The notes under the pieces were generated by a model that was not told the DNA's origin, did not search any database, and was given only the letters and a program-made list of their open reading frames with translations. A stretch of 64,000 nucleotides of DNA from assembly GCF_036967205.1 (NCBI RefSeq), contig NZ_CP146022.1, positions 1,736,001 to 1,800,000 on the forward strand, written 5' to 3'. Source of the stretch: Streptomyces sp. Q6 (GTDB taxonomy: Bacteria > Actinomycetota > Actinomycetes > Streptomycetales > Streptomycetaceae). A program made the translations under genes and the position numbers. Of this stretch, positions 38,536-47,783 are shown piece after piece (position 1 is the stretch's first letter; each line of letters begins with the position of its first letter).

Positions 38536-41500
38536 CACGACCACCACTCCCCAGGCCGCACCGACCGACGCCGCGACCGGGCAGGCGACAGCGCCGCCCC
38601 GCCGCAGACTCAGGCTGCCCGGCATGGGCCGCGGCAGGAAGGGCAGCGAAGACGGCATGGGGTCCGGGGGTCGGAATCAGCTGTTCCGTAACGCCTACGC
38701 GCTGATGCTGAACACCGGCATCTCCGGTGTCCTCGGCGTCGGCTTCTGGCTGGCCGCCGCGCACTACTACACGGCGGACGCGGTCGGGCAGGGCTCGGCG
38801 GCGATCGCGGCGATGAAGTTCCTCGCGGGACTCACCGCCGTGACGCTCACCGGGGCCCTGGCCCGCTTCATCCCGATCGCCGGGCGCGCCACCGGGCGCT
38901 TCATCTTCCGCACCTACGCGGGGAGTTCGGTCGCGGTCGCGTGCGCCGCGCTGGTCTTCCTCCTCACGCTCGACGTGTGGGGGCCCTCGTACCGGTTCCT
39001 GCACGGGCCGCTGAACGGGCTCGGGTTCATCGCGGCCGTCGTGGCCTGGTCGCTGCTCACGCTCCAGGACGGTGTCCTGACCGGGCTGCGCAGCGCGCTG
39101 TGGGTGCCGGTCGGCAACACCGTGTTCTCGCTGGTCAAGCTGGGGCTCCTGGTCGCCTTCGCGACGGCGCTCGCGACGACCGGCGTGTTCGTGTCGTGGG
39201 TCGTGGCGATCGCGTTCTCGGTGCTGCCGCTGGGCTGGCTCGTGTTCCGCCGCCTCGTGCCGCGGCACATCGCGACCACGGACGGCAAGGCGGATCCGCC
39301 GACGCTGCGCGAGATGGGCCGCTTCCTGGCGGGCGACTACACGGGCTCGCTGTTCTCGCTGGCCGTCGTCTACCTCGTGCCGGTGATCATCGCCTCGCAG
39401 GTCAGTTCCTCCGACAACGCGTACTTCTACATCACCACCACGATCGGCGGCACGGTCAATCTGCTGGCGATCAACATGGGCGCCTCCCTGACCGTCGAGG
39501 GCTCGCACGACCCGGCACAGCTCGCGGCCAACACCCGTGCGGCGCTGCGCCGGATGGCCCGCATCATGATCCCGATCTGTGGCCTCCTCTTCCTCCTCGC
39601 GCCGTACGTGCTGCACGTCTTCGGGCAGGACTACGCGGACGCGGCGACGCCGCTGCTGCGCTGGTTCGCGGTCGGGGCGGCGCTGCGCGTGGTCATGGAG
39701 ACGTACTTCGCGGTGCTGCGCGCGCAGAGCCGGACGTCCGGACTCGCTTGGCTCCAGGGCCTGTTGTGCGTCCTGGTGCTCGGTCTGACGCTGCTCCTGC
39801 TGCCCCGGATGGGGCTGACGGGCGCGGGCGTCGCCGAGATCTCCTCCCTCGCGGTGATCGTGGCGATCGCCGCGCCGAAGCTGTGGCGCGTGGTGCGCAC
39901 CTCTCCCCCGTCGCCGGCCGTGGACGGCGCCGCCCCCGACGGCGACCTGGCCGATCTGGGCACGCCGAAGGTGTCGGCGGGTGCGCGGGAGAAGCAGGGC
40001 CCGAAGTGGGCGCTGCGCGACGCGATGGATTCCGACACGCTGCATCTCGCGGTGCAGCTCAATCTGGACCACCAGGAGCGGAGGCCCGACATGCGGCTCG
40101 GTCCTGTGACGCCGCCGCGCGGTGAGCACCTGCCGACGTGGGCGCTGAAATCGCCGCTGCCGGGACAGCGCTCGGCGCCGCCCGAGCCGGATCCCGATGC
40201 CCCGGACGCCGCCGCGTCCGCGTCCGCCTCGGCCTCGCAGGCGTCGAGCGACGGGCACGCGGAGGGCGGCTCCGGAGTGCCCGGCGCGCGCGACACGGTC
40301 GATCTGTCGCCGGGCCCGGCCGCCGCCGCGGAGGAATCCGACTCCGCCGTCGAGACGCCCGTACCGGAGCCGGAGCTCGAACCGGAGCCGGAGCTCGAAC
40401 CGGAGCCGGAGCTCGAACCGGACCCTGAGCCGGACCAGGAGCACGAGCCGCACCCGTCCGGGGTCGCCTGGCGCGCCGCCGCCGCGGTGCGCGAGCACGA
40501 ACCACCGCTCCCCCTGAGCGACGCGGACCTCGCGTCCGCACCGCGGGAGCGGGGCCGTCTGACCCCGACCGTCGTCGTCCTCGCCCTGCTGCTCGTCGCG
40601 GCCCTCGGCCTGTACTGGGGACCCGTCCTCGGGATGAGCGACACCGATCTGGAGGACATGGGGGGCCTCGGCCTGATCTCGGTCCTGCCGCCGATGACCC
40701 TGTTCGGCGCGGCCCTGCTGATCGGCGTCTTCGCGTCCCTGCTGTGGCTCGAACGCCCGCACAAACGGCTGCTGTTGCTCACCCTGCTCGCCACGGTCGT
40801 GTCGCTGCACGCGCTGCCCGCCGTCATCGAGACGGAGCCCCGGTTCGCCACGGCCTGGCAGCACCTGGGCTTCATGGACTACATCGACCGTACGGGCTCC
40901 GCGGTCCCCGACCTGGACGCCCGCTGGAGCTGGCCGGGCTTCTTCGCGGCGGCCACGTTCCTCGCGAAGGCCTGCGGGGTCAGCGACCTCCGCGAGGTCA
41001 TCCGCTGGTGGCCGCTGGCCATCCAACTCCTCTACCTGGCACCGATGTTCCTGCTGCTGCGCTCGGTGCGGGCGAGCTGGAAGGCCAAGTGGACCGGGCT
41101 GTGGATCTTCGTCCTCAGCGGCTGGGTGGGTCAGGACTACTTCTCGCCGCAGGGCTTCACGTACCTGCTCTATCTCGTCTTCGTGGCGATCCTGCTGGTC
41201 TGGTTCCGGGCGCCGCGCGTGCTGTGGACCACGCGGCGCCCCGGCGAGGCGGAGGTCGAGCCGACGGACCGCCGGCAGCGCGCGGTGCTCCTCGTGGTCC
41301 TGATCGCCCTGTTCGCGGCGACGGTCCCGGCGCACCAGCTGACCCCGTTCGTGATGCTGGGCGTCCTCGCCGTCCTCGTCCTGGTCGGCCGCTCCGAACT
41401 GCGCGGCCTGCCGCTCCTGTTCGGTGTCCTCGTCGCCGTCTGGCTGGGCTTCCTCGCCGAGCCGTACTGGTCGGGCCATTTCAACGATCTGTTCGGCGGT

Positions 41501-42574
41501 GTCGGCGGTGTCGGCGGCAACGTCTCGTCGTCGGTCTCCGGCCGTATCCAGGACGGCAGTTCGACCCACAAGCTCGTCCTCTACGTCCGCGTGCTGCTGG
41601 CCGGCGGTGTGATGGCGTTCGCCTGCTGGGGCTGGTGGCGCCGCCGCGACTGGAAGTACCGCGAGCGGTCCCTGATCGTCCTGACCTTCGTCCCGTTCCT
41701 CGGCTTCGGCATGCAGTCGTACGGCGGCGAGATGGCGCTGCGGGTCTTCATGTTCGCCCTGCCGGGCGCCGCCCTGCTGGCCGGGCTCGCGCTGTTCCCG
41801 CGGACCGGTGTCACCGCGAAGGAGCGCGACAAGGACCGCATCAGCCTGGCCCCGCTGGCCGCGCTCATGGCGGGGCTGCTGCTCATGGGCGGCTTCCTGG
41901 TGGCCCGCTGGGGCAACGAGCCGTTCGAGCGGATCCGGCCCGGCGAGGTCGCCGCGATGGAGTACGTGTACGCCCACGACAAGCCGACGGTGCGCCTGCT
42001 GTGGATGAGCAACGACACGGTCGACAACGTGACGCCGGCGATGCCGTGGGGCGCCCGCGACATGGAGAAGGTCCAGTACGTGCCGACGCTCGCGCCGGCC
42101 GACCCGGTCCTGGTCGGCAGCCTCGTCAAGGCGCTCAAGGACGCGGGCCCGAACTCGTACCTGATGATCAACAAGAGTCAGGTCGTCTATCTGGAGATGG
42201 ACGTCGGCTACTCCAGGACGTGGGAGACGCGGCTCGTCCAGAACCTCGACGCGCGCCAGGAGCTGAAGAAGGTCTACGTCAACGAGGACGTGACCATGTA
42301 CCAGCTGCGCAAGGAGCCGTCCGGCAAGGTGGCGCAGGCGGACCCGGGCCCGATCGGTCCGCAGGTCACCTGGACGCCGTGGTCGGTGGTGGGCGCGCTC
42401 GCCGCGCTCGCGCTGATCGTGCTGCTCACGGCCCGCGAGGTGGTGCGGGTGGCGACGCGGCCCAGCGTGCGCCAACTGCGCTGGTTGCAGAGCACGTTCT
42501 GGTTCTCGCTGCCGCTGCTCGCGGTGGTCCTCGCGTCGCTCATCCAGCGGTTCATCACGATGGGTCTGCAGTAG
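38528..42574 (+). CDS. fusion of a Wzx-like flippase and a membrane glycosyltransferase/ligase-like domain
   Basis: 1348 residues. N-terminal about 40-450 is a polysaccharide flippase (12-14 segments; GFWLAAAHYYTADAVGQGSAAIAAMKFLAGL, LLRWFAVGAALRVVMETYFAVLRAQSRTSG). A roughly 170-residue acidic, Pro-rich linker follows (three copies of PEPELE). C-terminal about 675-1345 has about ten more segments (LISVLPPMTLFGAALLIGV, PLAIQLLYLAPMFLLLR, GMQSYGGEMALRVFMFALPGAALLAGLAL) of the GT-C/polymerase type, with an extracytoplasmic domain near the end. One protein thus combines export and probably polymerisation or sugar transfer. GTG start overlaps the deacetylase end by 8 bp. Confidence 0.88.
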   Translation: MSDTTTTPQAAPTDAATGQATAPPRRRLRLPGMGRGRKGSEDGMGSGGRNQLFRNAYALMLNTGISGVLGVGFWLAAAHYYTADAVGQGSAAIAAMKFLAGLTAVTLTGALARFIPIAGRATGRFIFRTYAGSSVAVACAALVFLLTLDVWGPSYRFLHGPLNGLGFIAAVVAWSLLTLQDGVLTGLRSALWVPVGNTVFSLVKLGLLVAFATALATTGVFVSWVVAIAFSVLPLGWLVFRRLVPRHIATTDGKADPPTLREMGRFLAGDYTGSLFSLAVVYLVPVIIASQVSSSDNAYFYITTTIGGTVNLLAINMGASLTVEGSHDPAQLAANTRAALRRMARIMIPICGLLFLLAPYVLHVFGQDYADAATPLLRWFAVGAALRVVMETYFAVLRAQSRTSGLAWLQGLLCVLVLGLTLLLLPRMGLTGAGVAEISSLAVIVAIAAPKLWRVVRTSPPSPAVDGAAPDGDLADLGTPKVSAGAREKQGPKWALRDAMDSDTLHLAVQLNLDHQERRPDMRLGPVTPPRGEHLPTWALKSPLPGQRSAPPEPDPDAPDAAASASASASQASSDGHAEGGSGVPGARDTVDLSPGPAAAAEESDSAVETPVPEPELEPEPELEPEPELEPDPEPDQEHEPHPSGVAWRAAAAVREHEPPLPLSDADLASAPRERGRLTPTVVVLALLLVAALGLYWGPVLGMSDTDLEDMGGLGLISVLPPMTLFGAALLIGVFASLLWLERPHKRLLLLTLLATVVSLHALPAVIETEPRFATAWQHLGFMDYIDRTGSAVPDLDARWSWPGFFAAATFLAKACGVSDLREVIRWWPLAIQLLYLAPMFLLLRSVRASWKAKWTGLWIFVLSGWVGQDYFSPQGFTYLLYLVFVAILLVWFRAPRVLWTTRRPGEAEVEPTDRRQRAVLLVVLIALFAATVPAHQLTPFVMLGVLAVLVLVGRSELRGLPLLFGVLVAVWLGFLAEPYWSGHFNDLFGGVGGVGGNVSSSVSGRIQDGSSTHKLVLYVRVLLAGGVMAFACWGWWRRRDWKYRERSLIVLTFVPFLGFGMQSYGGEMALRVFMFALPGAALLAGLALFPRTGVTAKERDKDRISLAPLAALMAGLLLMGGFLVARWGNEPFERIRPGEVAAMEYVYAHDKPTVRLLWMSNDTVDNVTPAMPWGARDMEKVQYVPTLAPADPVLVGSLVKALKDAGPNSYLMINKSQVVYLEMDVGYSRTWETRLVQNLDARQELKKVYVNEDVTMYQLRKEPSGKVAQADPGPIGPQVTWTPWSVVGALAALALIVLLTAREVVRVATRPSVRQLRWLQSTFWFSLPLLAVVLASLIQRFITMGLQ
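40364..40417 (+). repeat. 18-bp in-frame tandem repeat in the flippase linker
   Basis: Three exact copies of CCGGAGCCGGAGCTCGAA encode PEPELE, part of the acidic spacer between the two membrane halves. Copy number is likely to vary between strains. Confidence 0.95.
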
Positions 42575-42591
42575 CGGTTCATCACGATGGG
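42546..42591 (+). repeat. 19-bp direct duplication spanning the flippase stop
   Basis: AGCGGTTCATCACGATGGG occurs at 42546-42564 and again at 42573-42591. The first copy encodes the last residues (QRFITMG); the second begins at the A of the stop codon, so it lies beyond it. It looks like a recent local duplication. Confidence 0.9.
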
Positions 42592-42638
42592 CGCTCAGCA
42601 GCGGGCGCGGGGCGGCGGCGGAATCGGTGCGGCCCCGT

Positions 42639-42664
42639 GGGGCGCCCCCGGTCGGGGGCGCCCC
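42639..42664. terminator. bidirectional hairpin terminator
   Basis: GGGGCGCCCCCG and CGGGGGCGCCCC, 12-bp perfect arms with a two-base loop, between the convergent flippase and GH39 genes. The right arm ends two bases from the GH39 stop. Confidence 0.85.
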
Positions 42665-42665
42665 G

Positions 42666-44087
42666 TCACCGCTTGAGCCACTTCACCTCGTAGCCCTGCA
42701 TCTGGAACCGCTTGCCGTCGATCTTCGCGCTGATGGGCCGGTTGAGCGTGTTGACCACGAGGACGGCCTTGTCGTCGGCGATCACCCGGACGTTCGGCAC
42801 GTCGTCCGTCGCCACGGCGACCGTCTCGAACTGCGTGCCGGGCCCGAACTCCTCGTTGAACCGCGACACCAGGTCGTACATCGGCAGCGCCCCGCCGCCC
42901 GACGCGGCGTCCGTGGGCCGCCACAGGCACCCGGCGCACGAGGTGCCCTTCTCGTCCTCGGGGTTCCAGTAGAACCCGGACGTGGCGCCGCCCTTCGCCA
43001 TCGCGATCATCCCGGAGGCCTGGACGGCGACGCGGTGCGGCTCGCTCCAGCCGTCGCGCTCGTCGTCGCTGTCGGCGGGCTCGACGTAGTACTCGGACCA
43101 CCACAGGGGCAGATCGCCGGTCTGCCGCTCGATCCACCTGCCGACGGCCGTGAACTTGTCGGTCGCCTTGAACTCGTCCGGCAGCATCTCGTCGTCGTTC
43201 GTGTAGCTGGAGCCGTCCACGACGACGAAGTCGGCGCCCGCCTTGTTCTTGTTCCAGTAGGTGAAGGCGTCGAGGATCCGCTGGTCCATGCGCCCCCACG
43301 GGCCCTTGACCGTGTCGGACGTGCCGTCGGTCTGCTTCGGGTCGAGGCTGTCCATCACCAGGTAGGGGCCGCCGACCATGATGTCCTTGTCGACCTTCTT
43401 CAGGGCCTTGTAGACGAGGTTGTAGAGCCGCGTGTAGCCCTCGTAGTCCCAGCGGCCCTCGGCGTCGTTCCAGAACCCCTTGAACTCGTTCCAGACGATG
43501 AAGTGCCGTACGTACGGGTACCGCTTGGCGACCGTCGCGGCGAGGTTCGCGTAGTCCTGGAAGTGCTCGGGGTCCGGGGCCTTCTCCAGGCTCGGCTGAC
43601 TCCAGTCCGTGTTGCCGACGCCGGCCTTGCCGCCCTTCATCCAGTCGGGCGCGCAGCACAGCGTGACGACCGGGGTGCCGCCCGACTTGCGGATGAAGTC
43701 GATCCGGCGGTCCATCTCGTCGAACTGGTAACGCCCCTTGACCGGTTCGGGGTTGCTCGACCCCCAGCCCATGACGTGCTGGATCTGCGGCATCGGCCGC
43801 TTGCCGATGAGCTGTTCCGCGCGCTCGACGGCGGCGGACGCGCCCTCGTCGGCGGAGTACTGGGTGTGCGTGAACCCCCAACCCACCTGCGGCCCCAGCT
43901 TCTTGGGGGGCTCGGCGGGTGTGCCGTGCACCTTGTCGCCGTCCGGCGTCGTACCGGCGGTTCTCGCCTTGTCGTTCGGAAGCGTGCTGATCACGGTCAG
44001 CACCAGGGCCAGTACGGCCATCCCCACGCCGAGCAGGGCGATGAGCCGCCATCGCCGTGCCCCCGAATCCCACCCATGACGTCCCAT
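42666..44087 (-). CDS. membrane-anchored GH39-type glycoside hydrolase
   Basis: 473 residues. An uncleaved N-terminal anchor (WRLIALLGVGMAVLALVLTVIST, about 15-37) places the enzyme outside. The TIM-barrel acid/base is in VWNEFKG (Glu201) and the nucleophile in LWWSEYYV (Glu332), the Clan GH-A pattern of GH39-like xylosidases. ATG 44087 is preferred to the TTG at 44096. It faces the polysaccharide operon and probably trims or releases its polymer. Confidence 0.88.
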   Translation of the reverse strand: MGRHGWDSGARRWRLIALLGVGMAVLALVLTVISTLPNDKARTAGTTPDGDKVHGTPAEPPKKLGPQVGWGFTHTQYSADEGASAAVERAEQLIGKRPMPQIQHVMGWGSSNPEPVKGRYQFDEMDRRIDFIRKSGGTPVVTLCCAPDWMKGGKAGVGNTDWSQPSLEKAPDPEHFQDYANLAATVAKRYPYVRHFIVWNEFKGFWNDAEGRWDYEGYTRLYNLVYKALKKVDKDIMVGGPYLVMDSLDPKQTDGTSDTVKGPWGRMDQRILDAFTYWNKNKAGADFVVVDGSSYTNDDEMLPDEFKATDKFTAVGRWIERQTGDLPLWWSEYYVEPADSDDERDGWSEPHRVAVQASGMIAMAKGGATSGFYWNPEDEKGTSCAGCLWRPTDAASGGGALPMYDLVSRFNEEFGPGTQFETVAVATDDVPNVRVIADDKAVLVVNTLNRPISAKIDGKRFQMQGYEVKWLKR

Positions 44088-44241
44088 CAAGGACAAGGTT
44101 AACCAGGCCAGTTGGCGGAGGGACAGGCTCCGTTGCCACAGGCTCGTAACGAGCCGCGTGACCTGACGCGTCGCGTGATACGGGCGTGACGCGCTCCGGA
44201 AATCCCGTGCGGGCGGGGGCGTCGTGCCGGATCATGGCGGC

Positions 44242-45351
44242 ATGTCTGCGAACCCATTCGACGCGCTGCCGATCCGGCTGGGCGTCGACGACAGCGACTC
44301 GCCCTCCGATGTCGTCGACGCGCTGTTCCTCGGCCGCTTCGCCACGGGCGAGCAGCCGCACTCGCACGCCGTCACCATCGACCGGGTCCGCTCCGCCGCC
44401 ACCCTGCTGCCGCCGGACGCCCGCATCCTGCGCTCCGCGCGCGACGACGACCGCAGCGCGACGCTCGCCGAGGGCGAGGGGTGGACGGTGCTGATCTCCC
44501 GCTGGAACCGGGGCGCGGACGTCACGGTCACGGCGACCACGGCCGAGCTGGCCGAGCGGATCCTCACGTCGGCGACGGACGGCGCGACCGACGAGCCGGA
44601 ACCCCAGCCGGACAACGTGACGATGGGCTTCTGGTACGTGTCGCCGCGGCGCGGCCCGCACCGGACGACCCGGCAGATCTCGGCCGGTACGTGGGAGGAG
44701 GTGCGGCCCAACTACACGGCGCCGGTGGCCGACGCCATGGACCACCTGATGAAGACGCGGCCCGACGACATCGCGGGCCGCCTCCTGCTGCTGCACGGCC
44801 CGCCCGGCACCGGAAAGACCTCCGCGCTGCGCACGCTGGCCCGCTCGTGGCGGGACTGGTGCCAGGTCGACTGCGTCCTCGACCCGGAGCGCCTCTTCTC
44901 CGACGTCGGCTACCTGATGGACATCGCGATCGGCGAGGACGACGGCTCGGCCAAGGGCCGCTGGCGACTGCTGCTCCTGGAGGACTGCGACGAGCTGATC
45001 CGCGGGGAGGCCAAGCACACGGCGGGTCAGGCGCTCTCGCGGCTGCTCAATCTGACCGACGGTCTGCTCGGCCAGGGCCGGAACGTTCTGGTGGGCGTGA
45101 CGACCAACGAGGACCTGGAACGCCTCCACCCGGCCGTGGTCCGCCCCGGCCGCTGCCTCGCCCGGATCGAGGTGGGCCCGCTGACGCACCGCGAGTCGGT
45201 GGACTGGCTCGGCGAGGAGGTCGCCGGCCGCGAGGAGGCCGTGAGCCGCGAGGGAGCGACGCTGGCGGAGCTGTACGCCCTGCGCCGCGGGGTGTCTCCG
45301 ACGGCGGTGCCGGATCAGCGGGGGTCGGCGGACGCGGGGTTGTATCTGTAG
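44242..45351 (+). CDS. DUF5925 / AAA ATPase
   Basis: 369 residues, soluble. The N-terminal half (about 1-160) matches the actinobacterial DUF5925 region; the C-terminal half is an AAA ATPase with Walker A GPPGTGKTS, Walker B LLLEDCDEL, sensor GVTTNED and the Arg-containing HPAVVRPGRC. This resembles single-copy AAA proteins whose targets are unknown. ATG 44242 fits the conserved start. Confidence 0.88.
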   Translation: MSANPFDALPIRLGVDDSDSPSDVVDALFLGRFATGEQPHSHAVTIDRVRSAATLLPPDARILRSARDDDRSATLAEGEGWTVLISRWNRGADVTVTATTAELAERILTSATDGATDEPEPQPDNVTMGFWYVSPRRGPHRTTRQISAGTWEEVRPNYTAPVADAMDHLMKTRPDDIAGRLLLLHGPPGTGKTSALRTLARSWRDWCQVDCVLDPERLFSDVGYLMDIAIGEDDGSAKGRWRLLLLEDCDELIRGEAKHTAGQALSRLLNLTDGLLGQGRNVLVGVTTNEDLERLHPAVVRPGRCLARIEVGPLTHRESVDWLGEEVAGREEAVSREGATLAELYALRRGVSPTAVPDQRGSADAGLYL

Positions 45352-45370
45352 CGGGCTGTCGGCATCGGGG

Positions 45371-45495
45371 GCGGGTGCGGGTCCGGTGGGGGCCGGTCAC
45401 GCTGCTCCCCGCGCCTCTGGAGGCATGCGCCGCGCGCGGCCTGCCTCGAAGGGGCGGGGAACCACGCGACCGGCCACGACCGGACCCGCACCCGC
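45371..45495. repeat. long imperfect inverted repeat (Streptomyces intergenic palindromic element)
   Basis: The arms of roughly 50 nt (about 45371-45425 and 45440-45495) are mostly complementary, with identical outer 17 bases and a core CTCCCCGCGCC / GGCGGGGAACC. Similar elements are scattered between convergent streptomycete genes. It lies between the AAA and GntR genes, so a bidirectional terminator is likely. Confidence 0.78.
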
Positions 45496-45508
45496 GGCGG
45501 CGTGAGGT

Positions 45509-45883
45509 CTACGCGTACGCGGCCCGCACCGCGTCGCGGACCGCGTCCATCGCCGCCTCCTCCGACAGCCCGAGCCGTCGCACCCGCTCGGCGAACGCCT
45601 GAGCCGCCGCGGACGCCTCCCGGGACGCCGCGTCCCGAGCGGACGCGATGAGCGTGCCGTTGCGCCCCCGCGTCTCGATCACCCCGTCCGCCTCCAGCGC
45701 CCGGTACGCCTTGGCCACCGTGTTCGCGGCCAGCCCCAGCTGCTCCGCGAGGCCGCGCACCGTGGGCAACTTGTAGCCGACCGGGAGCGCCCCCGAGCGG
45801 GCCTGCTCGGAGATCTGCGCCCGCACCTGCTCGTACGGCGCGGCACTGTCGGCACTGTCTGCAATGCGGATCTTCAAGGTCAC
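45509..45883 (-). CDS. GntR-family regulator (YtrA subfamily)
   Basis: 124 residues. The winged helix (PYEQVRAQISEQARSGALPVGYKLPTVRGLAEQLGLAANTVAKAYRALEADGVIETRGRNGTLIA) is followed only by a short helical tail, the YtrA type lacking a large effector domain. GTG 45883 gives VTLKIRIADSADS; it is divergent from the GNAT gene. Targets unknown. Confidence 0.9.
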   Translation of the reverse strand: MTLKIRIADSADSAAPYEQVRAQISEQARSGALPVGYKLPTVRGLAEQLGLAANTVAKAYRALEADGVIETRGRNGTLIASARDAASREASAAAQAFAERVRRLGLSEEAAMDAVRDAVRAAYA

Positions 45884-45954
45884 GCGGACGATTGTCCCGC
45901 AGCACCGGAAAATGAGAGGCACCCGGGCGCGGACGGCGCGTAGCGTGCGGCGAC

Positions 45955-46890
45955 ATGACCGTGATCGTCCGCACCCTGAGCCCCACCGACCCGGCGGACG
46001 CCGAAGGATTCGCCCGGGTGCGCCGCGCCTGCCTCCCGGCGATGCTCGCGACGCCGGCGTCCGTCGCGTACGACGCGGCGCGGGCCCATCCCGACGCCCA
46101 CTACCGCCCGTTGGTGGCCGTGGACGACGCGGGCACCGTCATCGGCACGGCGCAGGTCGGTATCGCGTACGACAGCCCGCGGCCCGGCCAGGGCTACGCG
46201 AACGTGTACGTGCACCCGGACCACGTCGGCCGGGGCGGCGGCACGCTCCTGCTCCGCACCGCCGAGGCGCACCTCGCCCAGCACGGTGCGACGGAGGTGT
46301 TCTGCTGGGCCCTGGACGGCCCGCGGAACCTGGCGTGGGCGGCGGCCCGCGGCTACCGGCGCAGCCGCAGCGCCCACTTCCTGCGCCTGGAGCTGACGGC
46401 GGACGCGCTGCCTCCGATGCCCGCCCCGCCGTCCGGTGTCGCGTTGCGCACGGCGGCGGACTTCGCGGCCGATCCGCGCCCGCTGTTCGCCGTGTTCGCG
46501 CAGACGGTGGCGGACGAGCCGAGCGACATCGTCGCCGAACTCCGGGACTACGAGCAGTGGTTGACGGACACCTGGCGGAACCCGCTCCTCGACCAGGGCC
46601 TGACGTCGGTCGCGGTGGTCGACGGCGTCCCCGCCGCGTTCTCCCTCGCGCAGACGGACGGCGACGGCCGCTACTGGTCGGGCATGACCGGGACGGCGCG
46701 CGCCTTCCGGGGCCGTGGCCTGGCCAAGCTCGCCAAGAACGACTCGCTGCACCGGGCCCGCGCGGCCGGTGTCTCGGTGGCGTACACGGGCAACGACGCG
46801 GACAACGCGCCGATGCTCGCGATCAACGAATGGTTCGGTTACACGCTCGACGCGACGGAGGTCCGCCATGTCCGCACCCTCGACTCCTGA
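45955..46890 (+). CDS. tandem GNAT acetyltransferase
   Basis: 311 residues with two GNAT folds. The first has the acetyl-CoA loop in YVHPDHVGRGGGTLLL, the second the weaker RAFRGRGLAKLAKNDSL. Two fused GNAT domains are common in actinobacterial N-acetyltransferases. It is upstream of, and overlaps, the DUF402 gene. Substrate unknown. Confidence 0.9.
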   Translation: MTVIVRTLSPTDPADAEGFARVRRACLPAMLATPASVAYDAARAHPDAHYRPLVAVDDAGTVIGTAQVGIAYDSPRPGQGYANVYVHPDHVGRGGGTLLLRTAEAHLAQHGATEVFCWALDGPRNLAWAAARGYRRSRSAHFLRLELTADALPPMPAPPSGVALRTAADFAADPRPLFAVFAQTVADEPSDIVAELRDYEQWLTDTWRNPLLDQGLTSVAVVDGVPAAFSLAQTDGDGRYWSGMTGTARAFRGRGLAKLAKNDSLHRARAAGVSVAYTGNDADNAPMLAINEWFGYTLDATEVRHVRTLDS

Positions 46891-47368
46891 CCTCGTACAG
46901 GTCCGCCTGGTCAAGGCGGGCCGCACGAAGATCGGTTACCCGGCGCGGCCGCTGCACGACGACGGCACGCACGTCGCGGTGCGCGCCGAGTGGGCGGGCG
47001 CGGGCGTACGCGACTTCGGCTTCGTCCGCTTCGAGCCCGGTGACGTGTTCACCGAGCACTACTGGCGCGACCGCTGGTACGCGATCAAGGAGGTGCGGGC
47101 GGGCGACGGCACGCTGAAGGGCTGGTACTGCGACATCACGCGCCCGGTGGTCCGCGACACCGACGGTCACCTCCGCTCCGAGGACCTCGATCTCGATCTG
47201 TGGGTGTCCGCGGACGGATCGCGGGTGATCCGCCTGGACGAGGACGAGTTCGCCGAGAGCGGGCTCGCCGACCGCGACCCGGCCGCCGCGCTGGCGGCGA
47301 CGCGGGCCCTGGACGAGCTCGAACTCCTGGCGCGCCGGGGCGGGTTCGCGGCGCTGCTCACGCTGTAG
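46868..47368 (+). CDS. DUF402-family protein
   Basis: 166 residues. The segment DVFTEHYWRDRWYAIKEVRAGDGTLKGWYCDITRPV and later DLDLDLWVSADG match DUF402, a small beta-rich domain found in nucleotide-phosphatase-like proteins. The ATG lies 23 bases inside the GNAT gene, so translation is coupled. Confidence 0.88.
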   Translation: MSAPSTPDLVQVRLVKAGRTKIGYPARPLHDDGTHVAVRAEWAGAGVRDFGFVRFEPGDVFTEHYWRDRWYAIKEVRAGDGTLKGWYCDITRPVVRDTDGHLRSEDLDLDLWVSADGSRVIRLDEDEFAESGLADRDPAAALAATRALDELELLARRGGFAALLTL

Positions 47369-47627
47369 GCGCGCTCAGCGACTTTCCGCACGGCGACGGC
47401 GGTGACGCGGCGTCGTCGAGAAGGAACGGCGCGTCATATGCCGCAGGTGCCGCGGCCGCCGCGCCCCGGTCGGCCGCTCTGTTTCCGGCCTCGTCTCGTG
47501 CTCCTTCCTCGTGCCTCATTCCCCCATCGTGACAACCGCCACTGACAATTGCGCTTCGATGAGCGACGCTCCGGGAACAGGTCTACAACGGCACCACGTT
47601 GGAACCCGTGTAGGTACAGGAGGCACC

Positions 47628-47774
47628 ATGCGCCGAGTGACCACGCACAAGCGGACCGGAGCGAGCGCCATCACGCGGCGGCTGCGGGACTTGCAGGACG
47701 AAGCGGCCGAGCGCGGGCGCGAACGTCCCGAAGTGCGCAAGGACGTGCGCAAGACGTGGTGGCCGGACGAGTAG
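47628..47774 (+). CDS. small basic protein, 48 residues
   Basis: MRRVTTHKRTGASAITRRLRDLQDEAAERG leads to a charged C-terminus (RKTWWPDE). AGGAGG lies at the ideal distance before ATG 47628, a strong sign that it is translated. No domain is recognised; the helix-like charged sequence suggests a nucleic-acid or protein binder. The 259 bp before it hold no gene. Confidence 0.6.
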   Translation: MRRVTTHKRTGASAITRRLRDLQDEAAERGRERPEVRKDVRKTWWPDE

Positions 47775-47783
47775 GAGGGCCGC

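Noticed and set aside
38375-42475. A 1366-codon open frame on the minus strand opposite the flippase gene
   Set aside because: High-GC antisense shadow: the composition is dominated by His, Arg, Gln and Glu, with no domains, and the plus-strand gene has clear membrane and family features.
47572-47600. SigR-type promoter (GGAAC then GTTGG) before the 48-residue gene
   Set aside because: The spacing is 19 bases and the -35 has a mismatch to GGAAT, and similar chance matches occur elsewhere in high-GC DNA.
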